Positions 35,642-43,021 of a DNA stretch of 64,000 bases are shown here, piece by piece. A program made the position numbers and the translations under genes. Source of the DNA: Mycolicibacterium sp. CBMA 247 (lineage in GTDB: Bacteria > Actinomycetota > Actinomycetes > Mycobacteriales > Mycobacteriaceae); contig NZ_VTGX01000005.1 of assembly GCF_009729095.1 (NCBI RefSeq), forward strand, positions 310,001 through 374,000. The letters run 5' to 3'. Position 1 is the first letter of the stretch. Each line of letters opens with the position of its first letter. A model generated the notes under the pieces. The model had not been told where the DNA came from and ran no database searches. It was given only the letters and a program-made list of their open reading frames with translations.

Positions 35642-36705
35642 CTGATCTGATCGGCGCAGACCTGGGCCTGACCAAGAACGCCCTGGTGCCCACCACCGAG
35701 CAGCCGCAGAAGGGCAAGGACTTCACCAGTGACCAGGAGGTCCGCTGGTGCCCCGGTTGCGGTGACTACGTCATCCTCAACACCATCCGCAACTTCCTGC
35801 CGGAGCTGGGGCTGAAGCGCGAGAACATCGCGTTCATCAGCGGCATCGGCTGCTCCAGCCGGTTCCCCTACTACTTGGAGACCTACGGGTTCCACTCGAT
35901 CCACGGTCGCGCCCCGACCATCGCGACCGGTCTGGCGCTGGCCCGGCCGGATCTGTCGGTCTGGGTCGTCACCGGTGACGGCGACTCGCTGTCGATCGGC
36001 GGCAACCACCTGATCCACGCGTTGCGCCGCAACATGAACATCACGATCCTGCTGTTCAACAACCGGATCTACGGCCTGACCAAGGGCCAGTACTCACCCA
36101 CCTCCGAGGTCGGCAAGGTCACCAAGTCGACCCCGATGGGCTCGGTCGACTACCCGTTCAACCCGGTGTCGCTGGCGCTGGGCGCCGAGGCCACGTTCGT
36201 GGGCCGCGCGCTGGACTCCGACCGCAAGGGCCTGTCCGAGGTGCTGCGCGGTGCGGCCGAGCATCGTGGTGCCGCACTGGTGGAGATCATGCAGGACTGC
36301 CCGATCTTCAACGACGGCTCGTTCGACGCCCTGCGCAAGGAGGGCGCCGAGGAGCGGCTGATCAACGTGAGCCACGGCGAGCCGATCAAGTTCGGTGCCG
36401 ATGGCGAGTACTGCGTGGTCAAGTCCGGGTTCGGCCTGGAGGTCGCCAAGACCGCCGACGTCGCCGCCGAGGACATCGTGGTCCATGACGCCGAGATCGA
36501 TGATCCCGCTTACGCATTCGCGCTGTCGCGGTTGAGCGAGCAGAACCTCGATCACATGGTGATGGGTATCTTCCGGAAGGTCAGCCGACCCACCTACGAC
36601 GACGCCGCGCGTCAGCAGGTCAACACGGCCATCGAATCCAAGCCCCACGACACCGCAGCTCTGCAATCCTTGCTGCGTGGCAAAGACACCTGGACCGTCG
36701 ACTGA
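35638..36705 (+). CDS. korB: 2-oxoglutarate:ferredoxin oxidoreductase subunit beta
   Basis: A 355-residue beta subunit that binds thiamine diphosphate and an iron-sulfur cluster. VRWCPGCGDYVIL near residue 40 and GIGCSSRFPYY near residue 75 supply Cys ligands. The thiamine site is GDGDSLSIGGNHLIHALRR, with NNRIYGLTKGQ downstream. It works as a complex with KorA. The ATG overlaps the korA stop (ATGA). The mobA start lies inside its last ten codons, so all three genes form one operon. Confidence 0.95.
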   Translation: MTDLIGADLGLTKNALVPTTEQPQKGKDFTSDQEVRWCPGCGDYVILNTIRNFLPELGLKRENIAFISGIGCSSRFPYYLETYGFHSIHGRAPTIATGLALARPDLSVWVVTGDGDSLSIGGNHLIHALRRNMNITILLFNNRIYGLTKGQYSPTSEVGKVTKSTPMGSVDYPFNPVSLALGAEATFVGRALDSDRKGLSEVLRGAAEHRGAALVEIMQDCPIFNDGSFDALRKEGAEERLINVSHGEPIKFGADGEYCVVKSGFGLEVAKTADVAAEDIVVHDAEIDDPAYAFALSRLSEQNLDHMVMGIFRKVSRPTYDDAARQQVNTAIESKPHDTAALQSLLRGKDTWTVD

Positions 36706-37294
36706 GACGGTCGATCGAGACGACCTGAGCACAGCCCCGCTCGCCGCGGTAGTTCTGGCGGGCGGGGCTTCGCGCCGTATGGGGCGTGACAAGGCGACGC
36801 TGCCGTTTGACGGCTCGACGATGGTCGAGCGCGTGGTCGCGGCGGTGAGCGAGCGCTGTTCACCGGTTTTCGTCATCGCCGCACCTGGCCAGCCGCTACC
36901 CGAGCTCGAACTGAGCGTGCAGGTGCTGCGCGACGAGGTGCGTGGGGTCGGGCCGCTGCTGGCGACCGGCCGCGGGCTGCGGGCCGCCGCGGAAGCCGGC
37001 CGAGATCGTGCCTTCGTCTGCGCGGTGGACATGCCATACCTGTCGTCGGACCTGATCGACGCGCTTGCCCTGCCCGCCGAGCGGTTGCCCGCCGATATCG
37101 TGCTGCCCTGGGACGGCAGGGACCACTACCTGGCGGGGATCTACCGCACCGCGCTCACCGAGCAGATCATCGCGCTGGTGCGCGACGGCCGGCGCAGCAT
37201 GCGGGCGTTGGCCGAGTCCGTCGATACGCAACGGATCGTGATGGCGCCGCAGCGCGCGCTGACCAACGTCAACAGCGCGGCCGACCTGCTCTGA
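36677..37294 (+). CDS. mobA: Molybdenum cofactor guanylyltransferase
   Basis: A 205-residue MobA that attaches GMP to molybdopterin. The nucleotide-binding motif LAGGASRRMGRDKATLPFDG lies near residue 27, and the metal-binding region is VCAVDMPYLS. The only in-frame start I find is GTG 36677, which overlaps korB by 29 bases and gives a slightly long N-terminus (MAKTPGPSTETVDRDDLSTA). The family usually begins about ten residues before the LAGG motif. The product could serve the fdhF-like molybdoenzyme encoded at 29647-31959. Confidence 0.88.
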   Translation: MAKTPGPSTETVDRDDLSTAPLAAVVLAGGASRRMGRDKATLPFDGSTMVERVVAAVSERCSPVFVIAAPGQPLPELELSVQVLRDEVRGVGPLLATGRGLRAAAEAGRDRAFVCAVDMPYLSSDLIDALALPAERLPADIVLPWDGRDHYLAGIYRTALTEQIIALVRDGRRSMRALAESVDTQRIVMAPQRALTNVNSAADLL

Positions 37295-37950
37295 GCATCG
37301 GCCTATTCGGCCGAGTGCGTCCAGCAAATTGCGAATTAGGGCGGCAACTGGGCCGAATTTATCGTTTCGAGATTAATGACCGATTATTTCGCCCTATTTG
37401 GCGCCTGGTAAGCCGGTCGAATTCGCGAAGCGTCAACGGCGCATGAGCTCCGACTCTCGGTGAAATCCATTGGTGTCCATGGTAATTCGGCATATCGCGC
37501 TGCCCGGGGATGCCGCGCGCTATTCGCTGCGGCATGTGTTGAGTGTGTCTAAATTTGTGTCAAAACGGCCCTGACCGCTCTTTTTGCCGGGCTCGACGGA
37601 CTCGCCGACGTGAGGCGGAGTTGGCCGGCCGGGCTGACGATTCTGCTCTGGTTGATGAAATAAGCTGCGGCAGGGGCTGTTTGGATGTTCTTCGCCGGGT
37701 CTCGTGGGTGTGGGACGGATCGCCGATGGGGCCGGCTGCGGTGGTCAGTGTGGGTGATAAGCGTTGCGCACCAGAGGTTTTCGGCCCTGCGCCGGTTCCC
37801 TGGTTCCGGGAGCCGGCAGCGAACAGATTTGCGCTCTGAGATGCGGGTGTGACACTCGCCGATGGCATCTACCAGCGCTTTTTGTCGCCCACCGGCGTGA
37901 GTACGGGTATTGCTGCATCCGAATCAAGTGGGCCAGCTCACAAAAAATAG

Positions 37951-37964
37951 GTGATCTGCCTCAC
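37951..37964. promoter_or_regulatory. Crp-type binding site
   Basis: GTGATCTGCCTCAC is a perfect GTGA-N6-TCAC inverted repeat, the core of the mycobacterial Crp (Rv3676) site. It lies about 385 bases before the rpf start, so a long leader or a distant promoter is implied. Crp is known to control rpfA in M. tuberculosis. Confidence 0.5.
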
Positions 37965-38299
37965 GTTTAGTTGGCGCCGATCACGAAACGGTAACGACGT
38001 CCGTCCCGCCGCTGACCTGCGCAAACGTCTCATTCGGCGGGCCGTTATCTATCCGTGATCTTTCCGCTATCGCTTCTACATCGAGATGACTTCTCTCCGA
38101 GACCTTTGTACGGTCCGAAGCGTCTCCAATACGGAGCAAATAATTTCAACACCAAGAACCTGCGTGTGAGTGGGGCCGCGGTGGCGATTACGCCCGACGC
38201 GGGGGCCTGGGTCTGATCCCGGGCCGGGCACTGTGGCCCCCCCTTTCGTGCCTGACCGAGACGGCGCGAACCAACCCCTCCGGCCTGATTCAGGCTGCC

Positions 38300-38319
38300 G
38301 CACCCGCGTGAGCGGGTGC
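38300..38319 (+). promoter_or_regulatory. Leader hairpin with GNRA loop before rpf
   Basis: GCACCCGC (38300-38307), loop GTGA, GCGGGTGC (38312-38319): eight perfect pairs closed by a GNRA tetraloop. It ends 30 bases before the GTG start and about 17 before the ribosome binding site. Confidence 0.5.
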
Positions 38320-38349
38320 TGATGGCGCGCGCTTGGCGAGAGGAACGAA

Positions 38350-38673
38350 GTGAAGAACATCCGCAAGACGTTTGGGCTGGGCATCATTGCCGGAGCGCTC
38401 GCTGTGGCTCCCGTGGCACTGGGTGCCGGTACCGCCAATGCGGACAGCGTGAACTGGGACGCCGTCGCGGCCTGCGAGTCGGGCGGCAACTGGGCGATCA
38501 ACACCGGCAACGGTTACTACGGCGGCCTGCAGTTCAACATGGGCACCTGGCGCGCCAACGGTGGCTCCGGTTCGCCGCACCAGGCCTCGCGCTCGGAGCA
38601 GATCCGGGTTGCCGAGAACGTGCTGCACTCCCAGGGCATCGGTGCCTGGCCGGTGTGCGGCAAGCGCGGCTAG
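38350..38673 (+). CDS. Resuscitation-promoting factor, short RpfE-like
   Basis: A 107-residue secreted peptidoglycan-cleaving enzyme. The signal peptide covers about residues 1-31 (cleavage near TANA), so the mature protein is almost only the 75-residue Rpf domain. The catalytic Glu43 lies in ACESGGNW, and Cys42 and Cys103 form the conserved disulfide. GNGYYGGLQF and WRANGGSGS match RpfE, but the Pro-rich linker of M. tuberculosis RpfE is absent. Rpf proteins act as lytic transglycosylases in the cell wall and help dormant cells regrow. The GTG start has an AGAGGA upstream. A second rpf gene follows 270 bases later. Confidence 0.93.
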   Translation: MKNIRKTFGLGIIAGALAVAPVALGAGTANADSVNWDAVAACESGGNWAINTGNGYYGGLQFNMGTWRANGGSGSPHQASRSEQIRVAENVLHSQGIGAWPVCGKRG

Positions 38674-38705
38674 TACAGCGCCACCAACACGCCAAAAAAA
38701 TTGGT

Positions 38706-38747
38706 CAGAAGCGGTGCCGGGCAGTAGCCCGGCGCCGCTTCTGTTTC
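38706..38747 (+). terminator. Intrinsic terminator after the first rpf
   Basis: 17-base arms at 38706-38722 and 38727-38743, with one G-T wobble and a four-base AGTA loop, followed by TTTC. This is one of the strongest terminators in the window. It lies 32 bases after the stop. Confidence 0.75.
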
Positions 38748-38835
38748 ATCAGAAAACCCTCGGGTTACTTCCGTCCCTGAGGCCTCCAGAGCCTCGAAAG
38801 CCACCGAGGTCCCCGAAAAAACTTCAGCCCCCTCT

Positions 38836-38856
38836 GTAACGGGTGACGTTGGTCAC
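38836..38856 (+). promoter_or_regulatory. Cluster of GTNAC half-sites upstream of the second rpf
   Basis: GTAAC (38836), GTGAC (38843) and GTCAC (38852) occur within 21 bases, and a further GTGAC lies at 38870. Repeated GTNACN elements are typical of MtrA sites, and MtrA controls some rpf genes. The spacing is irregular, so this is a weak call. Confidence 0.3.
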
Positions 38857-38943
38857 ACGAACCCATTAGTGACCGCACAGTTGCACGAACGTGATCGGTA
38901 TCTGCAGCGGTCCTGGTGTCAAAGGTCGGGGAAGGGCCGTGAG

Positions 38944-39417
38944 ATGACCATACGAAGTGTGTTGACCAGGGTTTTCTGGCTTGCCGCGACGTCGGCGGGC
39001 CTCATGCTGACACCCCTGTTCACCGCCATGGCGACCGCCGGCGCGGACACCGTGAACTGGGACGCGATCGCCGACTGTGAATCGGGCGGCAACTGGACCA
39101 CCGACACCGGCAACGGCGCCTACGGGGGTCTGCAGTTCAAACCGGTCACCTGGGCCGCGCACGGCGGTATCGGATCGCCTGCCACGGCATCCCGCGAAGA
39201 GCAGATAAGGGTTGCCGAGAACGTCCTGGCGACTCAGGGGATCGGGGCCTGGCCGAAGTGTGGCGTCCGCGGCGGAATGCCGACAGGCTGGGCGGCGCCC
39301 AGTGCGCCCACCGGCTGCCAGGCTGTGCGTCCGGGGGCCGTGCTGGGAATCTTCGACCTGCGCCGGATCTGCACGACGTTCCTGGACCCGCTGGCCGCGT
39401 TGGGCGTGCCTCATTGA
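38944..39417 (+). CDS. Resuscitation-promoting factor, RpfC-like
   Basis: A 157-residue secreted protein. MTIRSVLTRVFWLAATSAGL begins a signal peptide cleaved near residue 33. The Rpf domain follows directly: catalytic Glu46 in DCESGGNW, Cys45 and Cys106 for the disulfide, and YGGLQFKPVTWAAHGG, which is closer to M. tuberculosis RpfC than to RpfE. A 45-residue C-terminal extension carries two further Cys (125 and 143), which probably form a second disulfide that is absent from the first rpf product. The ATG has GGGGAAGGG upstream. It has its own promoter region and ends 15 bases before the convergent FAD enzyme gene. Confidence 0.91.
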   Translation: MTIRSVLTRVFWLAATSAGLMLTPLFTAMATAGADTVNWDAIADCESGGNWTTDTGNGAYGGLQFKPVTWAAHGGIGSPATASREEQIRVAENVLATQGIGAWPKCGVRGGMPTGWAAPSAPTGCQAVRPGAVLGIFDLRRICTTFLDPLAALGVPH

Positions 39418-39439
39418 CCTCAGCGCAGACCTCAGCGCA
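39416..39439. repeat. 12-base tandem duplication across convergent stop codons
   Basis: GACCTCAGCGCA occurs twice in direct succession (39416-39427 and 39428-39439). It covers the stop region of the RpfC-like gene and the stop of the reverse-strand FAD gene at 39432-39434. Confidence 0.6.
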
Positions 39440-40580
39440 CGGGGGTGAATGCCCCCCGCGCAGCGATCGAGGCCAGGTGCCGGGTCAACACGTACTCGGG
39501 CACCAGGACGGAAGCGCGGACGGCCGTAGCGCCGAGTCCCTGCGGGCGCAGGTTCACGACCCGGCCGATCATCTGTGACTCACGCACGATCGCCATGACC
39601 CGCCTGCGCCGCATGGCCGCGAATCGGGAGAAGGCGCTCGCCAGATCTGGGCCCTCGGCCGCGAGGCCGGCCAACGTGGCCGCGTCCTCCAGCCCCTGGC
39701 AGCCGCCCTGGCCCAGATGCGGGCGCATCGGATGGGCGGCGTCTCCGGCGATCACCACCGGTCCCCGCGCCCAGCAGCGGGCGGGGGCGCGGTCATAGAG
39801 ATCGTTGCGGAGCACCTCATCGGGAGCGGTCGTGGCCAGCAGTGTCGGGATCGGGCCGGCCCACGACGAAAAGTGCCGTCGCAGGTGGGCCAGCTCACCG
39901 TCAGGTGCCGACTGGCCGCGTGGTGCCCGCTGGGTGGCGAACCAATACGTGTGTTCGTCACCGAGCGGCACGTGTCCGACCTGTGAGCTCGGGCCCAGCG
40001 TTTCGCCCGACAGTTCGGGATCGAGCGGGCAGGCGGCGACTGCGCGCCAGGCCGTGTAGCCGGCGTAACGGCGGGGCAGGGGCCCGTTCAGGTGGCGGGC
40101 CACCACGGAGTCGACACCGTCGGCACCCACTACACCGGCTGCCTCGTGAGCCGAGCCGTCGGAGAATGTGACCCGCACGCCGGTGGCGGAGGTGACGATG
40201 TCGCGGGCCGCGAGCTCGTAGTGAACCGTCCCCGGATGCAGCGCCCCAGTGAGGATCTCCGTCAGCACGGCGCGCCTGATCACCACCAGCGGTTCACCCA
40301 GTGCCCGGGTGAACCGCTGCGCGGCGGGCCGGCGCAGCCAGGAGCCGTCGCGCCAGCGCAGTGCCCCCGCGGTGACCCGCCCACCCGCGCCACGGACCTG
40401 ATCGCCGAGGCCGATCTCGTCGAGAGCGGCCAGCGCGTTGGGCCAGAGGCTGATTCCCGCCCCGGGCGTGACGTCCCGCCGTGCCTCGGCCACGCAGACA
40501 TCGAACCCCTGCCGCTGCAATGCGACCGCGGTGGCCAGGCCGGTGATTCCCGCGCCGATGACCAGGACGGACTGTGTCAT
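39432..40580 (-). CDS. FAD-dependent monooxygenase
   Basis: A 382-residue group A aromatic hydroxylase type protein. The N-terminal dinucleotide-binding motif is VLVIGAGITGLATAVAL, the DG motif is VVGADGVDSVVARHL near residue 157, and the FAD ribityl site is GPVVIAGDAAHPMRPHLGQGG near residue 280. The substrate is unknown; related enzymes act on salicylate, 6-hydroxynicotinate or secondary metabolites. A TAGATT -10 lies six bases before the ATG, so the mRNA is probably leaderless. No pathway genes lie nearby. Confidence 0.88.
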   Translation of the reverse strand: MTQSVLVIGAGITGLATAVALQRQGFDVCVAEARRDVTPGAGISLWPNALAALDEIGLGDQVRGAGGRVTAGALRWRDGSWLRRPAAQRFTRALGEPLVVIRRAVLTEILTGALHPGTVHYELAARDIVTSATGVRVTFSDGSAHEAAGVVGADGVDSVVARHLNGPLPRRYAGYTAWRAVAACPLDPELSGETLGPSSQVGHVPLGDEHTYWFATQRAPRGQSAPDGELAHLRRHFSSWAGPIPTLLATTAPDEVLRNDLYDRAPARCWARGPVVIAGDAAHPMRPHLGQGGCQGLEDAATLAGLAAEGPDLASAFSRFAAMRRRRVMAIVRESQMIGRVVNLRPQGLGATAVRASVLVPEYVLTRHLASIAARGAFTPVR

Positions 40581-40586
40581 CGGTCG

Positions 40587-40592
40587 AATCTA
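40587..40592 (-). promoter_or_regulatory. -10 element TAGATT for a leaderless FAD-monooxygenase mRNA
   Basis: TAGATT on the reverse strand, followed by CGACCG and the ATG at 40580. Confidence 0.5.
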
Positions 40593-40700
40593 ACCGGGCG
40601 GGGTCAGGTGACTCACGACGGCCGGAGTTGGGATCGGTAGCCGTCCAGCGTCCGCACAGTATGTGTACAGGTTTCCCGGCCGAAATCGCCGGGATGGACG

Positions 40701-40980
40701 GCCGAGAAGGTCGTCTCCTCGGGTACCGAGAAGATCACCGAAGCGGTCTCGGGCAACCTGTTCACCGCTGAGGGTATCGACAACGCCTATGCGGCGATCG
40801 CCGAAAAGTCGGCGCCAACCCGATGCAGGTGGTCGAGGTCAATATCGCGTCGGGTGTGCTGACCGTCGAGGCGATCGACCCGACCGTGCCAACGTGATCA
40901 TCTTCATCAACGTCCAGGGCGAGCGCAGCGGCAAGCAGGTGCGGGCCGACGTCGCCGGACAGATCACCGAGGTGGTCTGA
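40701..40980 (+). pseudogene. Decayed small secreted/lipoprotein-like gene with two frameshifts
   Basis: Three successive frames carry one continuous protein-like text. Frame one has AEKVVSSGTEKITEAVSGNL and continues to AAIAEK at 40808. After a one-base loss, frame two reads GANPMQVVEVNIASGVLTVE up to about 40890. After another shift, frame three reads NVIIFINVQGERSGKQVRAD and ends with QITEVV and TGA at 40978. No start codon or signal peptide is found upstream, so the 5' end is also gone. The middle resembles the small domain that precedes N-V-D-x-Y segments in actinobacterial lipoproteins; that is only an impression. Confidence 0.6.
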
Positions 40981-41030
40981 ACCGCGCACGGCATGCGGCC
41001 CGTACCGGACTCCGGTGCGGGCCGCGCCGT

Positions 41031-41036
41031 TACCGT
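41031..41036 (+). promoter_or_regulatory. -10 element TACCGT for a leaderless peptidase mRNA
   Basis: TACCGT, seven bases, then the ATG at 41044. The GGGG between is too close to the start codon to act as a ribosome binding site. Confidence 0.4.
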
Positions 41037-41043
41037 GGGGAAC

Positions 41044-43011
41044 ATGACGGTGTTTGACGATCTCGACGACTACCTCGCGCTACCCCGGGTATCGGGACTC
41101 GCGGCGTCGCCCGATGGCTCGCGGCTGGTCACCACGGTGAGCACCCTCAACGACAAGCGCACCGAATTCCTCAGCGCAATATGGGAATTGGATCCCGCCG
41201 GGGTCGAACCCGCACGCAGGCTGACCCATGGCCTCAAGGGGGAGTCCGCACCGGCGTTCACCGCGGAGGGTGATCTGCTGTTCGTCGCGGTGCGGGCCGG
41301 CGAGGGCGAGGACAAGCCGCCCGCCGCCTTGTGGCGCCTGCCCGCGGCGGGCGGTGAGGCAGTCGAGGTGCTCGCCGTGCCTGGCGGCGTCACCGGCGCG
41401 GTGTGCGCACGGGCCGCCGACGCCACGGTGGTCGCCGCGCCCCTGTTGCCGTCGTCGGCCGGAGTCGGCGATGACAAGGCCCGGCGCGAGGCGCGCAAGG
41501 ACAACAAGGTGTCGGCGATCCTGCACACCGGTTACCCGGTCCGGTACTGGGATCACGACCTCGGCCCGGACCAACCCCACCTGTTCGATGCCGACGGGCC
41601 GCGGGACCTGACCGCCGACCCGGGTGCGGCGTTGCGCGAGACCATATTCGACCTCAGCGCCGACGCCGGATTCGTGGTGACGTCCTGGCGGGTCCACGGG
41701 CCCGGCGCGGCGGTCCGGTTGGTCCTGGTGCGCATCGACCGGGCCACCGGGGAGCGCACCACGATCGCCGAAGAACCCGGCGCGGACCTGGACCACCCGG
41801 CGATCGCACCGGACTGCAGCGCCGTGGCCTTCACCCGCGAAACCCACTCCACTCCCACCGCTGCGCCGCGGATCACGCTGTGCTGCATGCGGTTCGGTGA
41901 TGATCCGGTGGAATTGACCACCGACTGGGATCGCTGGCCGTCTTCGGTGGCCTGGTCGGCGGATTCGTCGGCGCTGATCGTGACGGCCGACGACGGTGGC
42001 CGGGGACCGATCTTCTCCGTCGACCCCGCATCCGGCGCGGTCACCCGGCTGACCGACGACGACTTCACCTACACCGACGTGCGGCCCGCGCCCGGCGGGG
42101 TGATCTATGCCCTCCGTAGCTCCTATGCCGTGCCGTCGCATCCAGTCCGCATCGATCCGGACGGCACCGTCACCGCACTGCCGTGCGTCGACGCACCCGA
42201 ACTGCCCGGCATCCTCACCGAAGTGACCGCGACCGCCGCCGACGGCACGCCGATCCGGTCCTGGCTCACCTTGCCCGCCGGCGACCAGCCGGCCCCGCTG
42301 GTGCTGTGGATTCACGGCGGGCCGTTGGGCAGCTGGAACAGCTGGCACTGGCGGTGGAACCCGTGGTTACTCACCGCACAGGGCTATGCGGTGCTGATGC
42401 CGGATCCGGGACTGTCCACCGGCTACGGGCAGGACTTCATCGCCCGCGGCTGGGGCGCCTGGGGCGGTGACCCCTATACCGACCTGATGGCCGCCACCGA
42501 TGCCGCGTGCGCGCATCCACGCGTCGATGCGTCGCGGACCGCCGCGATGGGCGGATCGTTCGGCGGCTACATGGCCAACTGGATCGCCGGGCACACCGAT
42601 CGGTTCGACGCCATCGTCACGCATGCCAGCCTGTGGGCGCTGGACCAGTTCGGGCCCACCACCGACGGTGCCTACTGGTGGGCCCGGGAGATGACGCCCG
42701 AGATGGCCCAACGCAATTCGCCGCACCGGTTCGTCGGTGAGATCACCACTCCGATGCTGGTCATCCATGGTGACAAGGACTATCGCGTACCGATCGGCGA
42801 GGCGCTGCGGTTGTGGTATGAGCTGCTCACCTACTCGGGGATGCCTGCCGATGAGAACGGCGAAAGCCCGCACCGGTTCCTGTATTACCCGACGGAGAAC
42901 CACTGGGTGCTGGCCCCGCAGCACGCCAAGATCTGGTACCAGGTGGTAACCGCCTTCCTGAGCGAGTATCTGGGCGGCGAACCGGCACAGCTGCCCGAAC
43001 TGCTCGGGTAG
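41044..43011 (+). CDS. Prolyl oligopeptidase-family serine peptidase (S9)
   Basis: A 655-residue cytoplasmic peptidase. The N-terminal two-thirds form a beta-propeller with WD-like repeats (ASPDGSRLVTT, WSADSSALIVTADDG). The C-terminal alpha/beta-hydrolase domain has the nucleophile Ser in GGSFGGYMANW, the Asp in HGDKDYRVP and the His in PTENHWV. The order is that of the S9C acylaminoacyl-peptidase group, which removes acylated or unmodified residues from peptides. It is followed after 10 bases by the enoyl reductase-like gene. Confidence 0.92.
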   Translation: MTVFDDLDDYLALPRVSGLAASPDGSRLVTTVSTLNDKRTEFLSAIWELDPAGVEPARRLTHGLKGESAPAFTAEGDLLFVAVRAGEGEDKPPAALWRLPAAGGEAVEVLAVPGGVTGAVCARAADATVVAAPLLPSSAGVGDDKARREARKDNKVSAILHTGYPVRYWDHDLGPDQPHLFDADGPRDLTADPGAALRETIFDLSADAGFVVTSWRVHGPGAAVRLVLVRIDRATGERTTIAEEPGADLDHPAIAPDCSAVAFTRETHSTPTAAPRITLCCMRFGDDPVELTTDWDRWPSSVAWSADSSALIVTADDGGRGPIFSVDPASGAVTRLTDDDFTYTDVRPAPGGVIYALRSSYAVPSHPVRIDPDGTVTALPCVDAPELPGILTEVTATAADGTPIRSWLTLPAGDQPAPLVLWIHGGPLGSWNSWHWRWNPWLLTAQGYAVLMPDPGLSTGYGQDFIARGWGAWGGDPYTDLMAATDAACAHPRVDASRTAAMGGSFGGYMANWIAGHTDRFDAIVTHASLWALDQFGPTTDGAYWWAREMTPEMAQRNSPHRFVGEITTPMLVIHGDKDYRVPIGEALRLWYELLTYSGMPADENGESPHRFLYYPTENHWVLAPQHAKIWYQVVTAFLSEYLGGEPAQLPELLG

Positions 43012-43014
43012 CGT
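43009..43014 (+). promoter_or_regulatory. -10 element TAGCGT for a leaderless mRNA at 43022
   Basis: TAGCGT overlaps the stop codon of the peptidase gene and lies seven bases before the GTG at 43022, with no Shine-Dalgarno sequence. Confidence 0.45.
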
Positions 43015-43021
43015 CGGGATC

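Larger units (their letters stand above)
37295..38349. other. One-kilobase low-GC intergenic region and leader upstream of rpf
   Basis: No open frame here has convincing codon use or a ribosome binding site. Composition is unusual: by my count 37321-37500 is about 52 percent G+C, far below the genes around it. A Crp-type site lies at 37951-37964, and a strong hairpin at 38300-38319, just before the rpf start. I looked for the cyclic-di-AMP (ydaO) motif known upstream of some rpf genes and could not identify it. Confidence 0.55.

Noticed and set aside
37543..37839. Open frame of 98 codons in the gap upstream of rpf
   Set aside because: Its codon use is unlike that of the neighbouring genes, it has no ribosome binding site, and neither strand gives recognisable protein text.
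37965..38349. Cyclic-di-AMP (ydaO) riboswitch in the rpf leader
   Set aside because: I looked for the conserved G-rich ydaO core known upstream of some rpf genes and could not find it. A covariance-model search would be decisive.
40663..40980. A single 105-codon gene in the relic region
   Set aside because: Only the last 30 codons read like protein. The first part is out of frame with the readable text, so a frameshifted relic explains it better.
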